64,000 nucleotides of DNA from the NCBI RefSeq assembly GCF_024448715.1, contig NZ_JAMOHZ010000001.1, forward strand, positions 248,001 through 312,000. The letters run 5' to 3'. A model generated the notes under the pieces. The model ran no database searches, was not told the origin of the DNA, and saw only the letters and a program-made list of their open reading frames with translations. Below, one piece after another: positions 49,856-59,600 of this stretch. This stretch comes from Stutzerimonas stutzeri (GTDB lineage: Bacteria > Pseudomonadota > Gammaproteobacteria > Pseudomonadales > Pseudomonadaceae). The stretch's first letter is position 1; the number at the start of each line of letters is the position of its first letter. The translations under genes and the position numbers were made by a program.

Positions 49856-50773
49856 TCAGTTACCGGTGAGGTCTTTGAGCAAACGTGCGGAGATCGTCTG
49901 CCTGGTCGATGCATAGTCGGACCAGGGGTCCATGCTTTGCGAATCCAACCGCTCGTGCAGGTTCAGGATGTTCCACTGATCCGCACCGGTAATCTGCTCC
50001 AGTTCCTCGCGCATGATCGGGACCGAGACCGGCAAGCCTGGCCGTGCGCGAGCTGAATAAGCTGCCACGGTACTGGCGCCACGCTGGTTACGCAGGTAGT
50101 CGACGAAAATCTTGCCGACCCGGTTCTTCGGCCCCATTTTTCCGGCAATCCGTTCGGGCGCCTCGGTGGCCAGACGCAGCGTCACGCCGCGGGCGAATTC
50201 GTTGATGCAATCCCAGCTCTGGCGACGCTCGATCGGCACCACCACATGCATGCCGCGCCCGCCGCTGGTCTTCAGAAATGCCTTGAGTCCCAATTCGCCA
50301 AGCAGGTCCAGCGTCATACGGGTCGCTTCAATCATCCGCGTCCACGGCAATTCCGGGTCCGGGTCCAGGTCGAACACGATCCGGTCCGGGCGATCGATAC
50401 GGTCGCTGCGAGTATTCCAGGTATGAAATTCGATAGTGCCCATCTGCGCCGCCTCGACCACTGCCGTGACGCTGTCCGCCTGGATGAGGCGCGCGTGTTC
50501 AGGGTCGAGAGATTTATCCAGTACGCGCATATGCGGCATCTTCAAACGGCCGCAGTGACGCTGGAAAAAGCTCTCGCCGCCCACACCTTCGGGAGCGCGA
50601 ACAATGGAGAGCGGTCGATTGGCCAAATGCGGTGTTATCCAATCGCCTACCGCCAGATAGTACTGAGCGAGCTGCAACTTGGTGGCGCCACTGCGCGCAT
50701 CAATGATCCGCTGCGGGCTACTGATGCCGATACCGCCCACATCGGGGCGGCTTTTGCCGGATTTTTCTGGCAC
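49856..50773 (-). CDS. Stand-alone LigD-type primase-polymerase domain
   Basis: A 305-residue protein equivalent to the C-terminal third of LigD (PolDom): GISSPQRIID start, FDLDPDPELPW (metal Asp pair), KTSGGRGMHVVVP and GKIFVDYLRNQRG (third catalytic Asp). It is a separate enzyme with no ligase or phosphoesterase part. The GTG start at 50773 follows the ku stop by 18 bases with GGGAG 6 bases upstream, so it is coupled to Ku. It probably adds or fills nucleotides at broken ends. A paralogue of the polymerase domain of ligD at 9788-12343. Confidence 0.92.
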   Translation of the reverse strand: MPEKSGKSRPDVGGIGISSPQRIIDARSGATKLQLAQYYLAVGDWITPHLANRPLSIVRAPEGVGGESFFQRHCGRLKMPHMRVLDKSLDPEHARLIQADSVTAVVEAAQMGTIEFHTWNTRSDRIDRPDRIVFDLDPDPELPWTRMIEATRMTLDLLGELGLKAFLKTSGGRGMHVVVPIERRQSWDCINEFARGVTLRLATEAPERIAGKMGPKNRVGKIFVDYLRNQRGASTVAAYSARARPGLPVSVPIMREELEQITGADQWNILNLHERLDSQSMDPWSDYASTRQTISARLLKDLTGN

Positions 50774-50791
50774 ACGGAGCTCCCGTCGAGG

Positions 50792-51793
50792 TCAGCTGGC
50801 TTTCTTGGTACTCGATTTCGTCGCGGTGCTCTTGCGAGTAGTCGATGACTTGCTGCCGGACGCCTTGCTAGCCGTCGACTTGGCAGCAGGCTTGGACTTG
50901 GTGCTGGCGGCGGTTTTGCTCGTTGTGCGCTTGCGTGGCGCGGCCTCTTCTGCCTCGTCCGAATCGTCGACTTCCTCTTGGGGTGCCGCCTTTTTCGCGG
51001 AGGGCTTTCCTGCCAGGCTGCGCTTGAGCAGTTCGGTCAGGTCGATGACATCGGCGCTGCGGCGATCGACCGCTTCCTCCGGCCCGCCCACAGCTTCGAT
51101 CTTGCCTTCGCGGGCCTTGGTTTCCACCAGGTCCATGATCTGGTCCTGAAACGTGTCTTTGTACTGGTCGGGATTCCATTCGTCGCTCATGTCCTCGACC
51201 AGTCGCTTGGCCATGTCCAGCTCGCGCGGGTTGAGGTCGGCATTGAGCGCTTCGTCCTTCATCTCAAGGTATTCCAGCCCCCGTACTTCCTCAGCCCAAC
51301 GTAGCGTGTTCATCACCAGCGCCTTGCCCAGAGGCATCACCACCGCCAGGTGCTGTTTGTTGCGCAGCACGACGTTGGCGATACCGACTTTGCCAGTCTG
51401 GATCAGGGTCTCGCGCAACAGCGCATAGACCTTCTCACCACGTCGGTCAGGCGTCAGGTAGTAAGGCGTGTCGATATAGAGGAACGATATGTCCTTGGCA
51501 TCCACGAAGGCGACGATATCCACCGTCTGCGTCGCTTTGGGGTGCGCTGACTTGATTTCCTCATCGCTTATCACGACGTAGTGACCCTTCTCGTACTCGA
51601 CGCCTTTGACGATGTTTTCGCTGTCGATGTCTTCGCCGGTGGTTTTGTTGATGCGCTTGTAGCCGACCCGGTCCATGCTGCGCTTGTCCAGCCAATCGAA
51701 GTCGATCCCGGTGCGGGTAGTGGCGGGCACCAGCGCGACGGGAATATGAACCAGACCGAAACTGACGGCACCCTTCCAGATCGTGCGAGGCAT
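50792..51793 (-). CDS. ku: DNA-end-binding protein Ku
   Basis: A 333-residue bacterial Ku homologue that encircles broken DNA ends and recruits LigD. Core motifs: RTIWKGAVSFGLVHIPVAL, YYLTPDRRGEKVYALL, RELDMAKRLVEDMS and EWNPDQYKDTFQD, up to about residue 235. The C-terminal about 75 residues are a low-complexity tail rich in Lys, Ser, Thr and Ala (KSTATKSSTKKAS end), longer than the short basic end of most bacterial Ku. The ATG at 51793 has AGGAG 7 bases upstream. First gene of the ku-PolDom pair; the SDR gene ends 22 bases inside its upstream frame. Confidence 0.95.
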   Translation of the reverse strand: MPRTIWKGAVSFGLVHIPVALVPATTRTGIDFDWLDKRSMDRVGYKRINKTTGEDIDSENIVKGVEYEKGHYVVISDEEIKSAHPKATQTVDIVAFVDAKDISFLYIDTPYYLTPDRRGEKVYALLRETLIQTGKVGIANVVLRNKQHLAVVMPLGKALVMNTLRWAEEVRGLEYLEMKDEALNADLNPRELDMAKRLVEDMSDEWNPDQYKDTFQDQIMDLVETKAREGKIEAVGGPEEAVDRRSADVIDLTELLKRSLAGKPSAKKAAPQEEVDDSDEAEEAAPRKRTTSKTAASTKSKPAAKSTASKASGSKSSTTRKSTATKSSTKKAS

Positions 51794-51815
51794 ATCGTTA
51801 CTCCTATGGCGTGGC

Positions 51816-52673
51816 TTAGCCGTTGACCACCGAGCCGCCATTGATGTGAATCACCTGGCCGCTGACATATGACGAATCGCTGCTGGCTAGATAGACATAG
51901 GCCGGGGCCACTTCTTCGGGTTGGCCGGGACGCTTCATCGGCACGTTCGCGCCGAATTTCTCGACCTTGTCCGCGTCGAAGGTCGACGGAATCAGCGGCG
52001 TCCAGATTGGACCTGGTGCTACGCCATTCACGCGGATGCCGCGCTCGGCCAGGTTCATCGACAGCGAGCGGGTGAACGCCGTGATGGCGCCCTTGGTTGC
52101 GGAATAATCGAGCAGCTGCGGGCTACCCTTGTAGGCCGTTACCGAAGTGGTATTGATGATGGACGCACCCTGCTTGAGGTGGGCCAGCGCCGCCTTGGTC
52201 ATTTGGAACATGCCGAAAATGTTGGTGCGGAAGGTCTTCTCCCACTGCTCTTCGCTGATGTCTTCCAGACTTTCCTGCGGATGCTGTTCGGCGGCGTTAT
52301 TGACCAGGATGTCGAGCTTGCCGAACTTGGCCCGCGTCTCGTCGATGACCTTGCGACAGACCTCGCGATCAGCCACGTCGCCGGCAAAGGTCAGGCATTG
52401 ACGGCCATGGCTTTCGACTACGCGGCGGGTTTCGTCAGCGTCCTGGTGTTGATCGAGATAGAGAATCGCCACATCGGCGCCTTCCCTCGCGAACAATACG
52501 GCTACGGAACGACCGATGCCGCTGTCACCGCCGGTAATGATCGCTACCTTGCCCTGCAGCTTGCCGGCTGCCTTGTAGTCTTCGCCCTTGAACTCCGGGC
52601 GAGGATTCATCAAGCCTTCTTTACCGGGTTCGGGTTGTTCCTGAGGCGGCAGCGTCTGCTTTTCTTCGGCCAT
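51816..52673 (-). CDS. Short-chain dehydrogenase/reductase, YghA-like
   Basis: A 285-residue SDR oxidoreductase. The NAD(P)-binding motif TGGDSGIGRSVA is near residue 50, NNAAEQH follows, and the catalytic Ser/Tyr/Lys are in NTTSVTAYKG and LLDYSATKGA. It has an N-terminal extension of about 40 residues (EKQTLPPQEQPEPGKEG), as in the YghA group, linked to stress and sugar or aldehyde reduction. GAGGA lies 7 bases before the ATG at 52673. It ends 22 bases before ku on the same strand. Confidence 0.9.
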   Translation of the reverse strand: MAEEKQTLPPQEQPEPGKEGLMNPRPEFKGEDYKAAGKLQGKVAIITGGDSGIGRSVAVLFAREGADVAILYLDQHQDADETRRVVESHGRQCLTFAGDVADREVCRKVIDETRAKFGKLDILVNNAAEQHPQESLEDISEEQWEKTFRTNIFGMFQMTKAALAHLKQGASIINTTSVTAYKGSPQLLDYSATKGAITAFTRSLSMNLAERGIRVNGVAPGPIWTPLIPSTFDADKVEKFGANVPMKRPGQPEEVAPAYVYLASSDSSYVSGQVIHINGGSVVNG

Positions 52674-52753
52674 GTAGATTTCCTCCGTCAAGGTGAATTA
52701 CCTGTCTTCGGAGGACTTGAACGGTGAGGGAAAAGTTTCTATGAAGCGATGAG

Positions 52754-52772
52754 AGGCCCCTGCGCAGGGCCT
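52754..52772 (-). terminator. Candidate terminator after mexS
   Basis: AGGCCC and GGGCCT pair with CTGCG/CGCAG nested inside, just 3 bases beyond the mexS stop. No T run follows, so it is a plausible but not certain terminator. Confidence 0.5.
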
Positions 52773-52775
52773 GTG

Positions 52776-53792
52776 TTACTCGACGCCAAGCACCACCCGT
52801 CCGCGCGGAACGCCGCTCTCGACGTACTGGTGGGCGGCAACCACCTCATCGAATGCGAACACCTTGTCGACTTGCGGCGTGATCAGCCGGTCGGCGGTGA
52901 GCTGGTTGATATGCAACAGCGCGCGCTGGACCGCGTCACGATTCTGTTCAATACCCATTTCCGGCTGGCCGGTGAAATCGCACAAACAATGAAGGAAGAA
53001 TTTGAAATTTTTCTTGAACGCCGCACACGCCGGAAAAGCTGTCTCGTTGCCGCCGTTCAGTCCATAAAGAATCAGCTTACCGCGCGGCGCGATGACATCG
53101 CCCAGGAGCTTCATCTGAGACCCCCCACAGGCGTCGAGCACCACCTCGACGCCCGTGCCAGCGGTGATTTTTTGCAGCCGGCCGACCAAGTCTTCCTCTT
53201 CGGTGGCGATCACCGTTTCGGCACCCAACTCACGCAGGAAATCGCGATCTTCGGCCGTATCGCACGTGGCGATCACCCGCGCACCCAATGCCTTCGCCAC
53301 CTGGACAGCGGTCGGGCCGGTGCAATGGCGAGCTTCGGTTATAAGGACATACTGCCCCGGTTCGAGTTGCGCCAGTTCAACCAGCGCAAAGTAAGCCACC
53401 AGCGCTGGCGTGTAGTGGATAGAGGCTTCGATCGGACTGAGTATGTCGGGATAATGAACGAGCGAAGTGTGCGGTAGCAGCACGCGCTCGCCATAGAGTG
53501 GGTACTGGTTGAGGTCATGCGCTGGAAAGCTTGCCACCCGATCACCCACCGTGAAGCCATCCACCTCGTCGCCGACGGCCAGTACTTCGCCGGCGATCTC
53601 GCTGCCCAGCCCCGCCGGCAGCCGCGCGTGGCGTGGCGCGAGATCTTGCCGCCAAAGCACGTCGTTCCAGCTGATGCCGATAGCGCTCACGCCGATAAGC
53701 ACTTCGCCGGGACCCGGACGTGGCACGTCCTGCTGCTCGTAGCGCAGAACTTCGGCAGGGCCGAACTGATGGAAACGGATGATGCGGGACAT
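52776..53792 (-). CDS. mexS: MexS-type zinc-family oxidoreductase
   Basis: A 338-residue medium-chain oxidoreductase of the quinone-reductase type (no catalytic zinc cysteines visible). The N-terminus (RIIRFHQFGPAEVLRYEQ) and GGNETAFPACAAF match what I remember of P. aeruginosa MexS, which lies divergently next to mexT and whose loss turns on MexT and mexEF-oprN. The cofactor region is around YVLITEARHCTGPTAVQVAKALGA. Divergent from mexT across 265 bases that contain a nod-box-like site. Confidence 0.85.
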   Translation of the reverse strand: MSRIIRFHQFGPAEVLRYEQQDVPRPGPGEVLIGVSAIGISWNDVLWRQDLAPRHARLPAGLGSEIAGEVLAVGDEVDGFTVGDRVASFPAHDLNQYPLYGERVLLPHTSLVHYPDILSPIEASIHYTPALVAYFALVELAQLEPGQYVLITEARHCTGPTAVQVAKALGARVIATCDTAEDRDFLRELGAETVIATEEEDLVGRLQKITAGTGVEVVLDACGGSQMKLLGDVIAPRGKLILYGLNGGNETAFPACAAFKKNFKFFLHCLCDFTGQPEMGIEQNRDAVQRALLHINQLTADRLITPQVDKVFAFDEVVAAHQYVESGVPRGRVVLGVE

Positions 53793-54057
53793 TGAAAGAC
53801 CCCTCGGTTACTACTGTATTAGTGACTCTATCTGCACTGCCGACACAACTCCAGCCGCGATTCCCGCATTCCGCTCGATAGTCGCCATGCGCGGGAATGA
53901 TGATGCTTTGTATGTAAATCCGAATCACGACCTGCAGGTTTGTGTAATTGCAAAGCGGAAATGGACATGCCGGCGTCACGCCGATCTGTCTAGAATGCAG
54001 GCGCAACCTTGAAGGTCAGCCACGCCCTTTGTCTGACCACAGCTTGAAGTGAATGGC
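53793..54057. other. Intergenic control region between mexS and mexT
   Basis: A 265-base divergent gap. It contains one partial MexT/nod-type box (listed separately) and is relatively AT-rich from 53900 to 53945. Promoters for both genes must lie here. Confidence 0.55.
53865..53888 (+). promoter_or_regulatory. Candidate MexT-binding nod-type box
   Basis: CGCA-N5-CTCGAT-N4-GCCAT compares with the MexT consensus ATCA-N5-GTCGAT-N4-ACYAT; 11 of 15 defined positions agree with exact spacing. It lies about 75 bases upstream of mexS and 170 bases upstream of mexT. Confidence 0.5.
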
Positions 54058-54975
54058 ATGAATCGCAACGACCTTCGCCGCGTGGATCTGAACCTGCTTA
54101 TCGTCTTCGAAACGTTGATGCACGAGCGCAGCGTGACCCGAGCGGCTGAAAAACTGTTTCTCGGCCAGCCAGCAATCAGTGCCGCACTGGCGCGCCTGCG
54201 CACGTTGTTCGACGATCCGCTGTTCGTGCGCACCGGCCGCAGCATGGAACCGACCGCTCGCGCGCAGGAAATTGCCGGCCTGCTCTCACCTGCGCTGGAT
54301 TCGATTTCCACAGCGGTCAGCCGCGCCTCGACTTTTGATCCAGCCACAAGCGAACTGGTATTTCGCATTGGCCTGACGGACGAGGTCGAATTCGCCTTGT
54401 TGCCTCAGTTGCTCCGACGCATACGCGCCGAGGCGCCGGGTGTGGTGCTGGTCGTGCGGCGTGCCAACTATCTATTGATGCCTGGCCTACTGGCATCCGG
54501 GGAAATCTCAGTAGGCGTCTGCTACACCGTGGAGCTGCCAGCCAATGCCAAACGCAAGATCTTGCGCCGGCCGAAACCGATGCTGCTGCGCGCCGACAGC
54601 ATTCCTGGCCGCATGGCCATGGAGGACTACTGCTCGCGCCCACATGCCATGGTCTCTTTTGCTGGAGATCTGAACGGTTACATCGACGAGGAACTGGCGC
54701 TGCATGGCTGCAAGCGCAAGGTGGTGCTGGCGGTCCCGCAGTTCAACGGGCTGGCGAGCCTGCTGGCGGGTACCGATCTGGTTGCCACCGTGCCGGACTA
54801 CGCCGCTGCGGCCCTGGCCGCCAATGGTGGGGTCCGTGCAGAGCCACTGCCATTTGAGACCAGCCAGGACTTCGAGCTGTCCATGGCCTGGCGCGGCGCC
54901 CAAGACAACGACCCCGCCGAACGTTGGCTGCGCTCGCGTATCCAGATGTTCGTTGGCGATCCGGATAGTCTCTGA
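54058..54975 (+). CDS. mexT: LysR-family regulator of MexEF-OprN
   Basis: A 305-residue LysR activator. The N-terminus (MNRNDLRRVDLNLLIVFETL, then HERSVTRAAEKLFLGQPAIS and LFDDPLFVRTGRSMEPTARA) matches MexT of P. aeruginosa as I remember it. The ATG at 54058 gives that N-terminus; a GTG three codons earlier is possible. The CGGCCAGC octamer at 54162-54169, duplicated in some inactive mexT alleles of P. aeruginosa PAO1, is present once and the frame is intact. Immediately upstream of mexEF-oprN in the same direction. Confidence 0.88.
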   Translation: MNRNDLRRVDLNLLIVFETLMHERSVTRAAEKLFLGQPAISAALARLRTLFDDPLFVRTGRSMEPTARAQEIAGLLSPALDSISTAVSRASTFDPATSELVFRIGLTDEVEFALLPQLLRRIRAEAPGVVLVVRRANYLLMPGLLASGEISVGVCYTVELPANAKRKILRRPKPMLLRADSIPGRMAMEDYCSRPHAMVSFAGDLNGYIDEELALHGCKRKVVLAVPQFNGLASLLAGTDLVATVPDYAAAALAANGGVRAEPLPFETSQDFELSMAWRGAQDNDPAERWLRSRIQMFVGDPDSL

Positions 54976-55340
54976 AACAACCCGAATCGCGATGGGTTTC
55001 ATCCATCCTACGGGGCGGATCACCGTTACCTGAGGCCGATGGGGTTCTGCTTCAGCCCACCAGACCTGCGGATTCACCCATTGTGGTGGGCTAAAACGGA
55101 ACGCCGCCCGGCCCACCCTACTGTCTGATCGTCGTCTTCCGTAGGGTGGGCTTTAGCCCACCACAGCCGAGGTCGAGCTGAAACGGGAGCGCCGCCCGAC
55201 GCCCGTACTCTCTCGCCATTGATGAAACGATCTGCAACATCATTGCGAGTGATATCCATATTCGCCTCGTTCGATTTCTGCATTCAGAGGCTGCCCCGCA
55301 CACTCCCGCCATCGATAAAAACGAGTTGCGGAGTCAAGGC
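54976..55340. other. mexE leader: repeats and a weak nod-type box
   Basis: A 365-base gap before mexE. It holds inverted repeats of GTAGGGTGGGC/GCCCACCCTAC type (55051-55167), CATCCTACGGG at 55008, and at 55239-55262 ATCA-N5-AGTGAT-N4-ATATT, a weak (9 of 15) match to the MexT box. The mexE promoter should lie downstream of the repeats. Confidence 0.55.
55051..55167. repeat. GTGGGC-type extragenic palindromic repeats
   Basis: TTCAGCCCACC, GGTGGGCTAAAACGG, GGCCCACCCTAC and GTAGGGTGGGCTTTAGCCCACC-like arms recur here in both orientations. They form an extragenic palindrome cluster of the type frequent in stutzeri-group genomes. Confidence 0.6.
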
Positions 55341-56570
55341 ATGGAACGTTCACTCAAAGCCCTGCGTTACCCATTGGTTGCGGTTGTCGCTGCCCTTGTT
55401 GGCGCCTGCGGGCAAGCACCTGAAGCCACCGAAGCGGCGATGCCGGCGCCGGCTGTCAGCGTCGCTGAAGTCATCGAGCAGCAAGTCACCGAATGGGACG
55501 AGCTCACCGGGCGCCTGGAAGCACCCGAGTCGGTCGAGATCCGCCCGCGGGTTTCCGGCTTCATCGATAGGGTCGCGTTCGAGGAAGGCGCACTGGTCAA
55601 GAAAGGCGATCTGTTGTTTCAGATCGACCCTCGCCCGTTCGAGGCTCAGGTAAAACGCCTGCAAGCCGAGTTGCAACAGGCACGCGCCACGCAGCAACGC
55701 ACCGCCAGTGAAGCCCAGCGCGGCGAGCGGCTACGGGCCAGTAATGCGATTTCCGCTGAACTGGCTGACGCTCGCGTCAGTGCCGCCAGCGAAGCGAAAT
55801 CCGCAGTTGCGGCAATACAGGCGCAACTGGAGGCAGCCAAACTGGACCTCAGTTTCACCCGCGTCACCGCACCGATTAACGGTCGTGCAGGTCGCGCCAT
55901 GATCACCGCCGGCAACCTAGTCAACGCTGGCGAGGCGTTGCTCACCACACTGGTTTCCACTGACAAGGTCTACGCCTACTTCGAGGCGGACGAGCGTACC
56001 TACCTAAAGTACCGCGAACTGGCCCGCGAAGGCGAACGCGGCGAGGCGACGCCCGTTTACCTCGGACTTTCCAGTGAGGACGGTCACCCGCACCTCGGTC
56101 ACATGGATTTCATCGATAACCAGGTCGATCCGCGTACCGGCACCATCCGCGGGCGCGCCGTGTTCGACAACCGTGATGGGCACTTCACGCCGGGTCTTTA
56201 TGCGCGGATGAAGCTGGTTGGCAGCGCCACCTACGATGCAGTGCTGATCAAGGACGTGGCGGTGGGAACCGATCTGGGCAAGAAGTTTGTGCTGGTGCTT
56301 GGCGAGGACGGCAAGGTGAATTACCGCTCCATCGAACTGGGACCGAAACTCGAAGGGCTGCGCATTGTCCGCAGCGGTCTCAATGAAGGCGAAACCATCG
56401 TCGTCAACGGCCTGCAGCGTGTCCGTCCGGGCAATACGGTTGCGCCAGAAACCGTGCCCATGGCAGACGCCGATACCCTCGCCGCGCTCAAAGAACAGCA
56501 TCGCGCCATCACCGCGGCGTTCAAGACCGAGGTGGTCGATCGCAGCGTGCCGCGACGCCCCAACAGTTAA
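55341..56570 (+). CDS. mexE: RND efflux periplasmic adaptor
   Basis: A 409-residue membrane-fusion protein. A lipobox-like LVGAC at about residue 27 predicts lipid anchoring. Domain pieces are VSVAEVIEQQVTEWDELTG, the lipoyl half RPRVSGFIDRVAFEEGALV, a coiled-coil hairpin of about residues 100-155 and the second lipoyl half RVTAPINGRAGRAM, then NQVDPRTGTIRGRAVF. GGAG lies 7 bases before the ATG; a TTG five codons earlier is possible. First gene of mexEF-oprN, 365 bases after mexT. Confidence 0.92.
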   Translation: MERSLKALRYPLVAVVAALVGACGQAPEATEAAMPAPAVSVAEVIEQQVTEWDELTGRLEAPESVEIRPRVSGFIDRVAFEEGALVKKGDLLFQIDPRPFEAQVKRLQAELQQARATQQRTASEAQRGERLRASNAISAELADARVSAASEAKSAVAAIQAQLEAAKLDLSFTRVTAPINGRAGRAMITAGNLVNAGEALLTTLVSTDKVYAYFEADERTYLKYRELAREGERGEATPVYLGLSSEDGHPHLGHMDFIDNQVDPRTGTIRGRAVFDNRDGHFTPGLYARMKLVGSATYDAVLIKDVAVGTDLGKKFVLVLGEDGKVNYRSIELGPKLEGLRIVRSGLNEGETIVVNGLQRVRPGNTVAPETVPMADADTLAALKEQHRAITAAFKTEVVDRSVPRRPNS

Positions 56571-56646
56571 AACAGATAGCAGCTGAGTTAGCGCAGCAGC
56601 CAGTCGACAGTGCGCCTCGGCGCACACCCCGAAAACCGATTCCGTC

Positions 56647-56667
56647 AGGGTGCGTGATGCGCACCCT
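56647..56667 (+). other. Hairpin between mexE and mexF
   Basis: A perfect 8-bp stem, AGGGTGCG with CGCACCCT, loop TGATG, just upstream of the mexF ribosome site. A second palindrome, GTGCGC-CTCG-GCGCAC, sits at 56610-56625. They may limit read-through or protect the mexE message; no T run follows. Confidence 0.5.
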
Positions 56668-56684
56668 CTCCCCCGGAGTGCGTC

Positions 56685-59600
56685 ATGAATTTCTCTCAAT
56701 TCTTTATCCAGCGGCCGATTTTCGCGGCGGTGCTGTCGTTGATCATCCTGATTGGCGGCGCCATCTCGCTGTTCCAGCTGCCCATCAGCGAATATCCGGA
56801 AGTAGTGCCGCCTACCGTCGTGGTGCGCGCTAACTTCCCCGGCGCCAACCCCAAGGTGATTGGCGAAACCGTCGCCTCGCCGCTGGAACAGGCCATCACT
56901 GGTGTTGAAGGCATGCTCTACATGTCGTCCCAGGCCACCGCCGACGGCAAGCTGACCCTGACCATCACCTTCGCCCTGGGCACTGACCTGGACAATGCCC
57001 AGGTGCAGGTGCAGAACCGCGTGACGCGTACCATGCCGACTCTGCCCACCGAGGTGCAGCGCCTCGGCGTGACGGTCGACAAGGCCTCGCCGGACCTCAC
57101 CATGGTGGTCCACCTGACCTCGCCGGACGAGCGCTACGACATGCTCTATCTGTCCAACTACGCTGCGCTGAACGTCAAGGATGAGCTGGCGCGTCTGGAC
57201 GGAATCGGCGACGTGCAACTGTTCGGCATGGGCAACTATTCCTTGCGCGTTTGGCTCGACCCGAACAAGGTCGCCTCGCGCAATCTCACTGCGTCCGATG
57301 TAGTCAACGCTATCCGTGAGCAGAACCGTCAGGTCGCGGCCGGCTCGCTGGGTGCGCCGCCAGCACCGGGGGCGACTGATTTCCAACTTTCGATCAACAC
57401 TCAGGGCCGACTGGTCACCGAGGAGGAATTCGAGAACATCATCATTCGCGCAGGCGAAGACGGCTCGATCACTCGCCTCAGGGATATCGCGCGCATCGAA
57501 CTGGGGTCCAGTCAGTACGCCCTGCGATCACTGCTGAACAACCAGCCCGCCGTCGCCATCCCGGTATTCCAGCGCCCCGGCTCCAATGCCATCGAAATCT
57601 CCGACTCGGTGCGGGCGCGCATGGCCGAGCTGAAAAAGGATTTCCCTGAGGGCGTGGACTACGAAATCGTCTACGACCCGACCATTTTCGTTCGCGGTTC
57701 CATCGAGGCGGTGGTGCACACGCTACTCGAGGCCATCGTGCTAGTGGTGCTGGTGGTGATTCTGTTTCTGCAGACCTGGCGTGCCTCGATCATTCCGCTG
57801 GCTGCAGTACCGGTGTCGCTGATCGGTACCTTCGCCGTCATGCACATGCTCGGCTTCTCGCTCAATGCGCTGTCGCTGTTCGGCCTGGTGCTGGCCATCG
57901 GCATCGTGGTGGACGACGCCATCGTCGTAGTGGAAAACGTCGAACGTAATATCGGCCTCGGCAAGTCGCCGGTGGAAGCCACCAAGCAAGCCATGAAGGA
58001 AGTGACCGGTCCCATCATCGCCACGGCCTTGGTGCTCTGCGCGGTGTTCATTCCGACTGCGTTCATTTCCGGTCTCACCGGGCAGTTCTACCAGCAGTTC
58101 GCGTTGACCATCGCCATCTCTACCGTGATCTCGGCGTTTAACTCGCTGACCCTGTCGCCGGCGCTTGCCGCCGCACTGCTGCGCAGCCACGACGCGCCTA
58201 AGGACGGCTTCTCGCGCTTGTTGGACAAGCTCTTTGGCGGCTGGCTGTTTGCGCCGTTCAACCGAGTGTTCGACCGGGCCAGCCATGGCTATGTTGGCGC
58301 GGTGAAACGCATCCTGCGCGGTAGCGGCATTGCCTTGGTGGTGTATGTCGGCTTGGTGGGCTTGGGGTACATGGGTTTCGCCAGCACACCGACCGGCTTC
58401 GTGCCGCCGCAAGACAAGCAGTACCTGGTCGCTTTTGCGCAATTGCCGGACGCCGCCACGCTGGATCGCACCGAGGATGTGATCAAGCGCATGTCGCAGA
58501 TCGCCAGCGAACATCCGGGCGTGGAGAACACCGTGGCATTCCCGGGCCTGTCGATCAACGGCTTCACCAACAGCCCCAACAGCGGCATCGTCTTCACACC
58601 GCTCAAGCCGTTCGACGAACGCAAAGACCCGTCGCTTTCGGCCAACGCCATTGCGGCAGATCTGAATGGGCAGTTCTCGCAGATCCAAGACGCCTTCATC
58701 GCCATCTTCCCGCCGCCACCGGTTCAGGGTCTGGGCACCATTGGGGGGTTCCGCATACAAGTGCAGGATCGCGGCAACCTCGGCTACGAAGAACTGTACA
58801 AGCAGGTCCAGAACGTCCTAGCCAAGAGCGCCGAGTATCCTGAGCTGGCCGGGCTGTTCACCAGTTATCAGGTCAATGTGCCGCAAATCGATGCCGATAT
58901 CGACCGGGAAAAGGCCAAAACCCATGGTGTGCCGATCGATCAGATTTTCGACACCATGCAGGTCTACCTCGGCTCGTTGTATGCCAACGACTTCAACCGC
59001 TTCGGTCGCACCTATCAGGTCAACGTCCAGGCCGAACAGAAGTTTCGTCTGACGCCCGAGCAGATCGGCCAACTGAAAGTACGCAACGACCGTGGCGAAA
59101 TGGTTCCGCTGTCGACCTTCGTCAAGGTCAGCGACAGTTCCGGTCCGGATCGCGTGATGCACTACAACGGCTTCCTTACCGCTGAGATCAATGGAGCAGC
59201 TGCGCCGGGCTACAGCTCCGGTCAAGCCGAAGACGCCATGGAGCGCTTGCTCCAGGCCGAGTTGCCGAACGGCATGAGCTACGAGTGGACTGAGCTGACC
59301 TATCAGCAAATTCTGGCCGGCAACACCGCGATGTTCGTCTTCCCGCTCTGCGTGCTGCTGGCGTTTCTGGTATTGGCGGCGCAATACGAGAGCTGGAGCC
59401 TGCCGCTGGCAGTAATCCTGATCGTGCCGATGACGCTGCTGTCGGCCATCACCGGCGTGATCCTCTCGGGTGGTGATAACAACGTGTTCACTCAGATCGG
59501 CTTGATCGTGCTGGTAGGCCTGGCGTGCAAGAACGCCATCCTCATCGTCGAGTTCGCCAAGGACAAGCAGGAAGAAGGCATGGATCGGTTGGCCGCGGTA

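Noticed and set aside
54508..55116. Minus-strand 202-codon frame opposite mexT
   Set aside because: Lies antisense to mexT and into the repeat cluster; no protein family features.
55051..55167. CRISPR-like repeat
   Set aside because: Arms are in both orientations and of unequal spacing; it is an extragenic palindrome cluster, not a direct-repeat array.
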